Assembly (NCBI GenBank): GCA_963764695.1
Contig: CAVXTW010000026.1
Coordinates: 1 to 64,000 of the forward strand
Reading direction: 5' to 3'
Length of the DNA: 64,000 bases
Origin: DATFRY01 sp963764695
GTDB lineage: Bacteria; Myxococcota_A; Polyangia; Haliangiales; Haliangiaceae
Positions 24,610-32,988 of this stretch are shown in pieces; the stretch's first letter is position 1, and each line of letters begins with the position of its first letter. The position numbers and the translations under genes are program-made. The notes under the pieces are model-generated. The model saw only the letters and a list, made by a program, of their open reading frames with translations, searched no databases and had not been told where the DNA came from.

Positions 24610-25172
24610 TCTACGCGATGAATACCTCACTCGACGGCTACATCTCCGATCGCGACGGCAAGTTCGAGTGGAGCGTTCCGACGCCGGAGCTGTTCGCGGC
24701 CTTCAACGACTTCGAGCGCCCGATCGGCACGTACCTCTACGGCCGCCACCTGTACGAGACGATGGCCGTCTGGGACACCGCACATCTCGAGGCCGGCGGG
24801 CCCGCGTTCACGCCGGGCCTGCTCGAGCTCGAGCGCGAGTTCGCCGCGCTGTGGCGGGCCGCGGACAAGATCGTGTTCTCGACGACGCTGCCGCGCGCGA
24901 CGACCTCGCGCACGCGCATCGAACGCGCCTTCGATCCCGACCAGATTCGCAAGCTCAAGGCGACGAGCGAACGCGACATCACCGTCGGTGGCCCACACCT
25001 CGCGGCGGCGATGCTCGCCGCGAACCTCGTCGACGAACTTCACGCGTTCGTCCACCCGATCATCGTCGGCGGCGGCAATCCGTGGCTGCCGAGGGATCTC
25101 CGCATTCCCCTCGAGCTTGCCGGCGAGCGCCGCCTCGGCCGCGTCGTCCACCTGCACTATCGGCGGAGCTAG
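24597..25172 (+). CDS. Dihydrofolate-reductase-like / RibD C-terminal family protein
   Basis: 191 residues. LIYAMNTSLDGYISDRDGKF, YLYGRHLYETM, KIVFSTTLPRATTSRTRIER and ITVGGPHLAAAMLAANLVDE with HPIIVGGGNPW follow the RibD-C/DHFR-like fold with its NADPH site. These stand-alone proteins are putative NADPH reductases; the substrate is not known and it is not likely to be true FolA. It overlaps the AHSA1 gene by 13 bp. Confidence 0.85.
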   Translation: MARLIYAMNTSLDGYISDRDGKFEWSVPTPELFAAFNDFERPIGTYLYGRHLYETMAVWDTAHLEAGGPAFTPGLLELEREFAALWRAADKIVFSTTLPRATTSRTRIERAFDPDQIRKLKATSERDITVGGPHLAAAMLAANLVDELHAFVHPIIVGGGNPWLPRDLRIPLELAGERRLGRVVHLHYRRS

Positions 25173-25797
25173 CGCCACCGGTTCTTGGCCGCATGAGGCG
25201 GAGGGCGACCGGTAGCATGAGGATCGGCAGCACGTAGCTCACGGCGAGCGCCAGGGCCGGCTCGCTGGCCCAGCCGGCGCCGATGGCCGCGAAGACGGCC
25301 GCGGCCGGGACGCTGCCGGCGATCAATGCGGCGACGAACTTTCTTGCCGGCATCTTCGCCAGTCCGGCGAGCAAGACCATGGCCTCGGCGAGGCTGAAGG
25401 GGAGAGCGCGGGTGAGGACGATCGCCCAGGCTCCGCCCCGGTCGAACATCCGCTCCATCCGCTGGAGCGACCCGGGTGGGACGAAGCGCCGCACGAGTCG
25501 CCGGGCGGAGGTGCGCATCAGCGCGTAGCCGAGCGCGCCGCCGGTGATCAGGGCGAAGCTCCCCAGCAGGGCAGCGATCAGCGGTCCGTAGAGGACGCCG
25601 AGCGCGGCGATCACCACGGTCTGCGGGACCGGCAAGACCAGGTCGAGCCAGATCAGTGCAATGGCCAGGGCCCAGGCCCAGTGCTCGTGTGCCCGGAGTG
25701 TCTGGACCAGCTCGTTCGCCTCTCCCGTTGTCGGGATTCCCGCGCAGGAGGAGAGCAGGACCAGGAGGCCGATGATGGCCGTCGGGCTCGAGATCAT
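25060..25797 (-). CDS. VTT-domain (DedA/TVP38-type) membrane protein
   Basis: 245 residues. ALIWLDLVLPVPQTVVIAAL, then LGSFALITGGALGYALMRTS, AWAIVLTRALPFSLAEAMVL and KFVAALIAGSVPAAAVFAAI are the VTT fold with its re-entrant prolines; relatives move lipids across the inner membrane. The N-terminus IIGLLVLLSSCAG could be a signal anchor. The last ~35 residues are Gly/Arg-rich and overlap the DHFR-like gene by 113 bp, so the true end may be nearer 25170. Five bases separate its start from the stop of the methyltransferase gene. Confidence 0.75.
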   Translation of the reverse strand: MISSPTAIIGLLVLLSSCAGIPTTGEANELVQTLRAHEHWAWALAIALIWLDLVLPVPQTVVIAALGVLYGPLIAALLGSFALITGGALGYALMRTSARRLVRRFVPPGSLQRMERMFDRGGAWAIVLTRALPFSLAEAMVLLAGLAKMPARKFVAALIAGSVPAAAVFAAIGAGWASEPALALAVSYVLPILMLPVALRLMRPRTGGASSADSAGGRRGRGGARRQARGECGDPSAATDCRRRR

Positions 25798-25801
25798 GTC
25801 G

Positions 25802-26308
25802 CTAGAGCCAGCGGCGCACGCGGGCCTTGTAATCGCGGTACGCGTCGCCGAACCGCTCTTCCAGATACGCTTCCTCGCGCGCGACGACGCCGTAGCGGAT
25901 CGTGACGGCCAGCGGGAGCATGACGATGAGGATCCCGGCGCTGCGCGCGGCGAGGCCGACGCCGGCGTAGATGAGGAACATGCCGAGGTAGATCGGGTTG
26001 CGGGTCCAGCCATGGATGCCGGTCGCGACCAGGGAGCGGACCGGCTGGTTGGTGGGGACCGGCGTGGCGGCGCGGGAGAAGTTGGCGATTCCGGCGGCGG
26101 CGAGCCCCAGGCCGATGACGATCGAGGAGACGCCGAAGATCCAGTGGGCGTGGCCGAGGTCCGGGAAGCCGAACGGCAGCAGCCAGTCCAGCAGGAGTCC
26201 GAGGAGCCCGGCGGCCAGGAAGAGGAGCGGCGGCCGGGCAATGACGCCCGCGGTTCCGGGATCGTCGATGGACTGTCGCGCCGGGCCCTTCACCATCCTT
26301 GCTCCCAT
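25802..26308 (-). CDS. Isoprenylcysteine carboxyl methyltransferase-like membrane methyltransferase
   Basis: 168 residues. TM helices LLFLAAGLLGLLLDWLLPFG and SIVIGLGLAAAGIANFSRAA, then LVATGIHGWTRNPIYLGMFL with the conserved RNPxY motif and REEAYLEERFGDAYRDYKAR, the SAM-binding end of the ICMT/PEMT superfamily. Bacterial members methylate small lipophilic substrates; target unknown. ATG 26308 sits beside operator-like palindromes shared with the divergent MarR gene. Confidence 0.83.
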   Translation of the reverse strand: MGARMVKGPARQSIDDPGTAGVIARPPLLFLAAGLLGLLLDWLLPFGFPDLGHAHWIFGVSSIVIGLGLAAAGIANFSRAATPVPTNQPVRSLVATGIHGWTRNPIYLGMFLIYAGVGLAARSAGILIVMLPLAVTIRYGVVAREEAYLEERFGDAYRDYKARVRRWL

Positions 26309-26310
26309 GA

Positions 26311-26354
26311 TGACACCTTGGGTGTCATTGTGCTGATTGACAACCTGGGTGTCA
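26311..26354. promoter_or_regulatory. Two palindromes in the divergent MarR promoter region
   Basis: TGACACCTTGGGTGTCA (26311-26327, perfect arms) and TGACAACCTGGGTGTCA (26338-26354, one arm mismatch) share the half-site GGGTGTCA and lie 27 bp centre to centre between divergent genes. Size and placement fit a MarR dimer site controlling both directions. Confidence 0.75.
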
Positions 26355-26386
26355 ACTGAAGAGAATGCGGCCGAAGGGAGAGAGCG

Positions 26387-26890
26387 ATGACACCGGCACG
26401 ACACAAGATCCGGGCGACCCCGAGGGCCCCCACGACAGCGGATCGCAAGGCCGACGCCATCGCCGAGCTCATGCTCGAGGTGGCTCAGTGCTTCTTCCGC
26501 ATACGGGCGCTCGGCCAGCAGGCCGGGCTGGTCACGAGCTGGGGGGCCGGTGCGTTCGGCTTCCTGCGAAGCCTCGCTGTGCTCGGGCCGCTGACCGTGC
26601 CGCAGATCGCCCGGATGCGGCCCACCAGTCGCCAGCGGATGCAGCGTCTTGCGGATGAGCTGGCGGCCGAGGGGCTGGTCCGTTTCGTCGACAACCCGAA
26701 GCACCGGCGCTCGAAGCTCGTGCAGCTCACGGCCAGGGGGAAGGCGCGCTATGCCGAGCAGAACGCCCGGCTCCTGGCGATCGCTGCGACCATGGGGGTC
26801 GGGCTCGGCGAGGCTGCGATCCGCGAGTCGACCGAGGTGGTGCGGCGACTTAGCGAGGATGTGAAGGCGCGGGCTACCATCACGTCGTGA
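26387..26890 (+). CDS. MarR-family transcriptional regulator
   Basis: 167 residues. Helical dimerisation start AIAELMLEVAQCFFRIRALG, winged helix GPLTVPQIARMRPTSRQRMQ through LVRFVDNPKHRRSKLVQLTA, then a C-terminal helix. The wing DNPKHRRSKL is typical of MarR. Palindromes at 26311-26354 are its likely operators. It overlaps the iminopeptidase gene by 4 bp (GTGA). Confidence 0.88.
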   Translation: MTPARHKIRATPRAPTTADRKADAIAELMLEVAQCFFRIRALGQQAGLVTSWGAGAFGFLRSLAVLGPLTVPQIARMRPTSRQRMQRLADELAAEGLVRFVDNPKHRRSKLVQLTARGKARYAEQNARLLAIAATMGVGLGEAAIRESTEVVRRLSEDVKARATITS

Positions 26891-27849
26891 GCCTGTACCC
26901 GGATATCGCGCCCCACGACCACGGCATGCTCGAGGTCGGCGACGGCAACCGGATCTACTGGGAGGCGTGCGGGAATCCACGCGGGAAGCCCGCTGTCGTC
27001 CTTCATGGCGGCCCTGGCTCCGGCTGCACGCCGTACTTCCGGCGGCTCTTCGATCCGGGCGCGTACCGGATCGTGCTGCTCGACCAGCGCGGTTGCGGCC
27101 GCTCGACGCCGCACGCGAGCGCGTACGAGACGGACATGGGGGTCAACACGACCGGTCATCTCATCGCCGACCTGGAACGGCTACGCCGGCATCTGGGTAT
27201 CGAGCGGTGGCTCGTCTGGGGCGCTTCCTGGGGGTCGGTGCTCGGGCTGCGGTACGCGCAGACATCGCCCGAGGCGGTCTCCGAGCTGGTGCTCACCGGT
27301 GTCGCCACCGGCTGCCGCGCCGAGGTGGCCCTGCTGACCAGAGGGCTCGGAACGATCTTCCCCGGGGCGTTCGCGCGGTTCGTCGGCCAGCTACCCGAGG
27401 ACCAGCGGGCCGGCGATCTCGCCGCCGCGTACAACCGGCTGATCGAGTCGCCCGATCCGGCGCTGCGGGAACGGGCCGCACGGGCATGGACCGACTGGGA
27501 GACCGCCATCGCCCCGGCGCCGTCGCGCTCGATCGAGCGCTACGAGGACCCGGCGTTCCGCATGGCCTTCGCCCGGACCGTCACGCACTACTTCGCCGGC
27601 GACCACTTCATGGGCGAGGGCAACGACGAGGGCGTCGTGCTGCGAGATGCGCCCACCCTCGAGGGCATCCCCGGGACCCTCGTCCAGGGCCGTCTCGACT
27701 TCGGCAATCTGCTCGGCACCGTGTGGCGGCTCCACCATGCCTGACCCGGCAGCGTGCTGGTCCTCATCGACGACGTGGGCCACGACGCGGGCTCGCCCGC
27801 CATGGCAGAGGCACTGGTGGCGGCCACGGACAGGTACGCCCGCCGCTGA
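26887..27849 (+). pseudogene. pip: Prolyl iminopeptidase interrupted by a nonsense codon
   Basis: S33-family enzyme that removes N-terminal proline. HGGPGSGCTPYFRRLFDP (oxyanion loop), LLDQRGCGRSTPH, nucleophile Ser114 in VWGASWGSVLG and acid Asp271 in VQGRLDFGN are present. A TGA at 27742-27744 cuts the protein at residue 285 in WRLHHA. Reading on in the same frame gives PGSVLVLIDDVGHDAGSPAM to a stop at 27847-27849, which is the normal end of the family including the catalytic His299. A tryptophan (TGG, as in the family's AWPGS) has become TGA. The 285-residue product lacks the catalytic His and should be inactive unless the stop is read through. Confidence 0.85.
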
Positions 27850-27859
27850 GCGGGCTCGA

Positions 27860-28834
27860 CTAGGCGCGAAACAGGCCGAGCATGATCAGCGCCGACGCGA
27901 CGGTGGCGGCGGCGGCGACCAGGCCGACCAGCGCCGCGGCCCTCGCCGGGGAGACGCCGTGGCCGAGCAGGACGACGCGCAGGCCGCAGGCGCCGTGGAT
28001 GGCCAGGGCGATCACGGCCAGGAAGTAGTACGGCACCAGGCGCGCGCTCCACGGATCGGACAGGAGCTCGCCGCCGGCCAGCCAGGTCCAGTCGGTGTCG
28101 CGGTTGCGCAGGAGGCGTGCGCGCAGGACGGCGCTGAGATGAGACAGGAAGAAGACCATCAAGTAGAAGCCGGTGGCAGTCTGGAGGGTGTCGAACCAGC
28201 CGGCCGGGCGGGCGAGCTTGCGGCCGAGGAGCCAGATGCCGGTCGCGATCTGAAAGGCGACGGCGGCCAGGAGGACGGGCTCGATCGAGGGGTGGCGGTA
28301 CACGCCTCGCAGGGCGCGCATGATCGCGACGTGCACGTCGCCGCCGAGGAGGCCGCCCAGATGGTTCACCAGGTGGGCCGCGGCGAAGAGCGTGATCACG
28401 GCGGCGGAGATGGCGTGGGCAGCGGCGAGACGCCGGCTGCGCCGGGCCGCCCGCGGAGTGGCGCGACGTCGATCGACCAGAGCAGCGACGGCCAGCGAGG
28501 TCCACAGCGGGATCCACAGGCCGACGCTGCCGAACGGAACGGCTCGCTGGAAGTCGAGCCAGCCGCCCAGCAGGCTGAACAGCGGCGGAGCGGCGACCGC
28601 CAGGTGCGCGGCGATGCGCGCCACCGGAGATGCACCCGCGAGGCCGATGCGGTGGGCCGTGATCAGCCCGATCACCGGCACCGCGAGCGCGACCGCAAGA
28701 AAGACCGGAGAGAGCCGGGGGCCGCACCAGATCAGGCCGGGGTATGCGAGGGCGGCCAGCGGAGCGATCGCGCGGAGAGCGGGTGCAGGCAGCGTCCCAG
28801 GGGGCAAGGCTGTCGCGCGAGTCGTCTCTGTCAT
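27860..28834 (-). CDS. Polytopic membrane protein, possible dihaem cytochrome b-like
   Basis: 324 residues, about eight TM helices. The stretch AVITLFAAAHLVNHLGGLLG, with His residues three apart, and later LMVFFLSHLSAVL and LAIHGACGLRVVLLGHG place histidines inside helices as in succinate/fumarate dehydrogenase cytochrome b or ferric-reductase-like proteins. I do not recognise the family with certainty. ATG 28834. Divergent from the MocR gene 70 bp away, and therefore likely its regulatory target. Confidence 0.6.
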   Translation of the reverse strand: MTETTRATALPPGTLPAPALRAIAPLAALAYPGLIWCGPRLSPVFLAVALAVPVIGLITAHRIGLAGASPVARIAAHLAVAAPPLFSLLGGWLDFQRAVPFGSVGLWIPLWTSLAVAALVDRRRATPRAARRSRRLAAAHAISAAVITLFAAAHLVNHLGGLLGGDVHVAIMRALRGVYRHPSIEPVLLAAVAFQIATGIWLLGRKLARPAGWFDTLQTATGFYLMVFFLSHLSAVLRARLLRNRDTDWTWLAGGELLSDPWSARLVPYYFLAVIALAIHGACGLRVVLLGHGVSPARAAALVGLVAAAATVASALIMLGLFRA

Positions 28835-28869
28835 CCGGCCACCGTAGGTGGATCCTGCTATCGTTCGTA

Positions 28870-28900
28870 GGTCCATTCAGCGCTGACTGACTGGTCCATT
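28870..28900. promoter_or_regulatory. Direct repeat GGTCCATT x2, probable MocR binding site
   Basis: GGTCCATT at 28870-28877 and again at 28893-28900, 23 bp apart (about two helical turns) and ending 3 bp before the MocR start codon. MocR/PdxR/GabR regulators bind direct repeats like this in divergent promoters. Confidence 0.6.
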
Positions 28901-28903
28901 TCC

Positions 28904-30343
28904 ATGCCGAGACGTGCCCCCGAGCTCCCCGTCGTGCTCGGCAAGAGACGCGCCGGAGGGACGATCACCGGGTGGCTCTACGACGAGCTGCGCGCTGCGA
29001 TCCTCGCCGGGCGGCTTCCGCGCGGCGCGCGGCTTCCCGCCACTCGCGATCTGGCGGCCCGCCACGGCGTCTCGCGCGGCGTGGTGGTCGGCGTGTTCGA
29101 GCAGCTGCGCGACGAGGGCTACCTGACCAGCCGGGTGGGCGCCGGCACGGTGGTTCGCGCGCAGGTCGCCGAGGACTATCTCGCCAGCGCCGGCGCCGTC
29201 GCGCCCCCCGCGCGCGTACGCGCTGTTCGGGCCCGGGCGGTGCGCCCCTTCTGTCCCATCGAGCCGGCGCTGGCCGAGTTCCCCATGCGGACCTGGGCGC
29301 GCATCACCGCCCGCGTCCTGGGCCGCAGCACCGTCGGCTCGCTCGCGCGCGGCACGCCGGCCGGGTCGGGCCCGCTGCGCGAGGCGGTGGCCGGCTACCT
29401 GGGCGCATCGCGCGGCGTGACCTGCTCGACCGATCACATCGTCATCGTCTCCGGCGTGCAGCAGGGCCTCGACCTCATCGCTCGCCTTCTCATTCGCCCG
29501 GGCGACCCGGTGTGGATCGAGGACCCGGGATACAGCGGCGCGGTCAACGTGTTTCGCAACGCGGGAGCCCGGATCATCCCGGTGCGCGTCGATCAGGATG
29601 GGCTGGATCCAGCCCACGGCCGGCGACAGTGCACCCGCCCGGCGGCGGTCTACCTGACGCCCGCGCATCAGTTCTGCCTCGGCTCCTCGCTGTCCCTGGA
29701 GCGGCGCATGGAGCTTCTCCGCCTCGCCAAGACCACGGGGGCCACGCTGATCGAGGACGACTACGACAGCGAGTTCCGGTACAGCGGCCCTCCCCTGTCC
29801 GCGATGCGCGGGCTCGACGGGGCCGGGTCGGTCTTCATGCTCGGCACCTTCAACAAGGTCCTGTTTCCGTCGCTGCGGCTGGGCTACATGGTCGTTCCCG
29901 ACGCCTGGCTCGATCGCATCCTGGCGCTGCGCTACCAGACCGACCTCTACCCGCCGGCCATCTCGCAGGCGGTCCTGACCGGCTTCATCGACGGCGGTCA
30001 CTTCGCCCGCCACCTGCGCCGCATGCGCGAGCTCTACAGCGCCCGCCTGGCCGCCCTCCACGACGCGATCGGCCGCCACCTGGGCGGTCTCGTCCGGCTG
30101 CCGTCGATCCAGGCCGGCCTCAGCACGCCGGCCTACCTGCCCCGCGACATCCCCTCACGCTTGCTCGTCGCCCGGGCCACCCGGCGCGATCTCGATCTCT
30201 GGCCGCTCGACCGCTACGCCCTCGGGCGTCGGGACCTGCGCGGCCTGCTGCTCGGGTTCGCCGCCTTCACCGGGCGCCAGATCGACGAGGCGGTCGTCGC
30301 GCTGGCCCGAGCGATCGAGGAAACGCGCGCTGACACCCGATGA
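28904..30343 (+). CDS. MocR/PdxR-type regulator (GntR wHTH plus aminotransferase fold)
   Basis: 479 residues. GntR-type winged helix at 20-90 (RGARLPATRDLAARHGVSRG) joined to an aminotransferase-class-I fold: YLTPAHQFCLGSSLSLERRM, ATLIEDDYDSEFRYSGPPLS and the PLP-binding Lys318 in LGTFNKVLFPSLRLGYMV. Members sense PLP or amino-acid-PLP adducts and do not catalyse transamination. The divergent membrane-protein gene is the probable target. Compare the paralogue at 56818, which lacks the lysine. Confidence 0.9.
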   Translation: MPRRAPELPVVLGKRRAGGTITGWLYDELRAAILAGRLPRGARLPATRDLAARHGVSRGVVVGVFEQLRDEGYLTSRVGAGTVVRAQVAEDYLASAGAVAPPARVRAVRARAVRPFCPIEPALAEFPMRTWARITARVLGRSTVGSLARGTPAGSGPLREAVAGYLGASRGVTCSTDHIVIVSGVQQGLDLIARLLIRPGDPVWIEDPGYSGAVNVFRNAGARIIPVRVDQDGLDPAHGRRQCTRPAAVYLTPAHQFCLGSSLSLERRMELLRLAKTTGATLIEDDYDSEFRYSGPPLSAMRGLDGAGSVFMLGTFNKVLFPSLRLGYMVVPDAWLDRILALRYQTDLYPPAISQAVLTGFIDGGHFARHLRRMRELYSARLAALHDAIGRHLGGLVRLPSIQAGLSTPAYLPRDIPSRLLVARATRRDLDLWPLDRYALGRRDLRGLLLGFAAFTGRQIDEAVVALARAIEETRADTR

Positions 30344-30356
30344 GCCCGTGTCTGCG

Positions 30357-31745
30357 TCAGTCCACCAGCCGGAAGGTCGCGTCCGCCCGATCGGTGGCGG
30401 TGCTGGGCACCTCGCTGTAGAGGACGAAGTTGCGGTGGCGGATGTAGCGGGTCGGGAAGTTGTACGACTGGAAGGATGACCAGCTCGAGCTGGCGAGACC
30501 GGCGACCTGGCGGAAGGTCGCATCGGCGCGGAACAGCGCCGTGTTGTCGTTCTGCTCCACGAAGATCTGGTTGTTGCGGTGGCGGATGAACCGACCGGGG
30601 AAGTTCACCGACTCGAGCGAGACCAGGCCGCTGCCGGAGCTGGCCAGGCCCGGCACCACGCGGAACAGCGAGTCGTAAAAGGGCGTCACGCTGGAGTCGA
30701 TGCGCCCGACGGTGTTCTGGTGTCGCACGTAGCTGGTCTGGAAGTTGAACGACTGGATCCGCCTGCCGGGGCGCGGCAGGTGGGTGTAGACGATCGGCTG
30801 GATGGTCCCGTCGGCGTTGTAGAACAGCTCCTCCATGCACACCGAGCGCCGGAAGTCTCCTCCGGTGGGCAGGGCGCCGTGGTGATAGAAGAAGTAGCTC
30901 TGGCCGTTGAGCTCGATGATCGACTGGTGCACCGTGGTGCTGTTCGGCACCAGCTGCGCGATGACGCCGCGGAATGTCCAGGGACCCACGGCGCTGTTGC
31001 TGGTGGCGTAGGCGATCCGCTCCGGCCACTCGGTCGCATATGACAGGTAGTAGATGCCGTTCCGCTTGTGCAGCCAGGGCGCCTCGGTGAAGCTGGGCAC
31101 GCTGACGGTCACGATGGGACCGGTGGTCGAGGTCATGCTGGCGTTGAGGCGGATGTACTTGAGAGTCGTGTTCCCCCAGTAGAGATACGCCTGCCCGTCG
31201 TCATCGATGAAGCAGCTCGGGTCGATGTCGTCGAAGTTCCCGCCGCCCGGTGTCTGGTTGTTGCTGATGAGCGGAGTGCCGCGCGCATCGGTGAACGGCC
31301 CGAGCGGACTGCTGGAGACGGCCACGCCGATCCCACGGCCCTGCGACGTGTTGACCGGCGCGTAGAAGTAGTAGAGACCGTTGCGCTGGCACACCTGCGC
31401 CGCCCACGCGTCGCCCGTCGCCCAGGAGAATGCGCTCACCGCCAGCGGCGAGCCCCGGTCGGTCCAGCTCACGGCGTTGGTGGAGCTCCACACCCGCCAC
31501 TCGCGCATGACGTACGCGTTGGTCCCGATGGCCGCCTCGTCGCGGCCGGTGTAGAGGTAGATGGTCCCGTTGACGACCAGCGCGGCCGGATCGGCCGTGA
31601 ACATCGACTTGATGATCGGATTGTCGAACGTGGTCGCGGCCTGCTGGGTGACCCCGACCTCGTCCTCGTCGATGCCCTCACAGCTCGCAACCAGCGCGAG
31701 CGCCGGAAGCACGATCCACGACGCGGCTTGTCTCGACATCGCCAC
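30357..31745 (-). CDS. GH43 glycosidase lipoprotein with AbfB carbohydrate-binding domain
   Basis: 462 residues. Lipobox LALVASC. Five-bladed propeller of GH43 with all three acidic residues in place: Asp52 (FTADPAAL), Asp175 (DDIDPSCF) and Glu221 (FTEAPWLHKRNGIYYLSYA). Residues about 325-462 form a beta-trefoil AbfB (CBM42-like) domain with repeats such as SFNFQTSYVRHQ, SVNFPGRFIRHRN and SYNFPTRYIRHRN. Predicted arabinofuranosidase/xylosidase acting on plant or fungal arabinan-type sugars at the cell surface. A lac-operator-like palindrome lies 67 bp upstream. Confidence 0.9.
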   Translation of the reverse strand: MAMSRQAASWIVLPALALVASCEGIDEDEVGVTQQAATTFDNPIIKSMFTADPAALVVNGTIYLYTGRDEAAIGTNAYVMREWRVWSSTNAVSWTDRGSPLAVSAFSWATGDAWAAQVCQRNGLYYFYAPVNTSQGRGIGVAVSSSPLGPFTDARGTPLISNNQTPGGGNFDDIDPSCFIDDDGQAYLYWGNTTLKYIRLNASMTSTTGPIVTVSVPSFTEAPWLHKRNGIYYLSYATEWPERIAYATSNSAVGPWTFRGVIAQLVPNSTTVHQSIIELNGQSYFFYHHGALPTGGDFRRSVCMEELFYNADGTIQPIVYTHLPRPGRRIQSFNFQTSYVRHQNTVGRIDSSVTPFYDSLFRVVPGLASSGSGLVSLESVNFPGRFIRHRNNQIFVEQNDNTALFRADATFRQVAGLASSSWSSFQSYNFPTRYIRHRNFVLYSEVPSTATDRADATFRLVD

Positions 31746-31811
31746 CTCCTCTCCCCCTCAGGGGTGCGGCGCGGAAACGGAGGAACGTGCGGCGCGAAAC
31801 TCGCCGCCGCC

Positions 31812-31827
31812 ATGTGAACGCTCACAT
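31812..31827. promoter_or_regulatory. lacO-like palindrome upstream of the GH43 gene
   Basis: ATGTGAACGCTCACAT. Its core TGTGAACGCTCACA differs at one position from the symmetrised lac operator TGTGAGCGCTCACA, with the central CG typical of LacI/GalR-family sites. It lies 67 bp before the GH43 start codon. No LacI-family gene is in the window. A CRP-type site is less likely because its half-sites are spaced by six bases rather than four. Confidence 0.6.
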
Positions 31828-31948
31828 CGAGCGCTCTCTCGAGAACGCCTGTCAAGCTGGATGACTCGAACCTTCCCTCCGGAGCGCGTCGCAGCTCGCA
31901 CGCATGCCCCCGTCGGGGTGATGGCTCGCGAGTCGACCGCGCGGTGCT

Positions 31949-32914
31949 TCAGAGGATCGGCAGGCTGAGCACGACGCTGCCCCGCTTGCGGCCGCTGTCC
32001 ACGAGTCGATGAGCATCGACCGCGTCCGCGAAGGGAAAGACGCGGTCGATGACCGGCTTGAGCGCGCCGGACCGGGCGAGGCTGGCCAGCTCGTGCACGT
32101 CTTCGGCGCGCTCTCTGGCTGGACCCGCGATGACCCGCCCCGGCCGGACGATGGCGCCCAGCACCCCTGACAGCGGTGCGAGCACGAGGAGCAGGCGGCC
32201 GCCGTCCGCCAGCGATGCCTTGCTGCGCGCAAGGCCCGCCGTGCCGGCCGTGTCCATGATGAGATCGTATCGCTCGCCGTTCTGCGTGAAGTCCTGCGCC
32301 GAGTAGTCGATGACGCTGTCGGCGCCGATCGAGCGCACGAGGTTGACGTTCGCGGCGCTGCACACGCCGCACACCTCGGCACCGAAGTGCCTGGCGAGCT
32401 GCACGGCGGCGGTGCCCACGGCCCCCGACGCGCCGTTGATGAGGACCTTGTCGCCCTTCGCGATCGTGCCCCGGCGCAGGAAATCCAGCGCCGTCGTGCC
32501 GCCGAACAGGAGGCCCGCTGCCTCCTCATGGGTGAGGCCGGGCGGCTTGGGCGCGATGAGGCCGTTCTCGGGCATGCATCGATACTCCGCGTGGCAGCCC
32601 ATCTTCGCGCCGGTGAAGCCGATCACCTCGTCACCCACCTTGAACCGGGTGACCAGCTTGCCGACCGATTCGATCTGCCCGGACAGCTCGGTGCCGAGAA
32701 TCGGCTGCCTCGGGCCGCCGATGCCGAACACCAGCCTCCCCAGCAGGCCAAACCCCGCCGGCATGCTCAGCGAGCGCGCCCGCCAGTCCCCGGACGTGAC
32801 CGTCGTCGCCCGCACCCGGATGAGCACCTCGCCATCCTTCGGCGCGGGCTTCGGGACATCCGCGAGCCCGACGACCTCGGGCGGCCCGTAGCGCTGATAG
32901 ACGATCGCTCTCAT
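31949..32914 (-). CDS. Quinone-oxidoreductase-like medium-chain dehydrogenase (NAD(P)-dependent)
   Basis: 321 residues, ATG 32914. MDR fold: YQRYGPPEVVGLADVPKPAP, GTELSGQIESVGKLVTRFKV and GDEVIGFTG in the catalytic half, then the Rossmann motif LINGASGAVGTAAVQLARHF. The zinc ligands of alcohol dehydrogenases are absent, so it belongs with quinone or enoyl reductases. Typical length. It is separated from GH43 by 203 bp and seems to stand alone. Confidence 0.88.
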   Translation of the reverse strand: MRAIVYQRYGPPEVVGLADVPKPAPKDGEVLIRVRATTVTSGDWRARSLSMPAGFGLLGRLVFGIGGPRQPILGTELSGQIESVGKLVTRFKVGDEVIGFTGAKMGCHAEYRCMPENGLIAPKPPGLTHEEAAGLLFGGTTALDFLRRGTIAKGDKVLINGASGAVGTAAVQLARHFGAEVCGVCSAANVNLVRSIGADSVIDYSAQDFTQNGERYDLIMDTAGTAGLARSKASLADGGRLLLVLAPLSGVLGAIVRPGRVIAGPARERAEDVHELASLARSGALKPVIDRVFPFADAVDAHRLVDSGRKRGSVVLSLPIL

Positions 32915-32988
32915 GACGAGCAGTATCCAACACCGGCGGGAGCAGCGACTGTCACGATGAACGTCGGCTCGGCTTCGCGAAGGACAGG

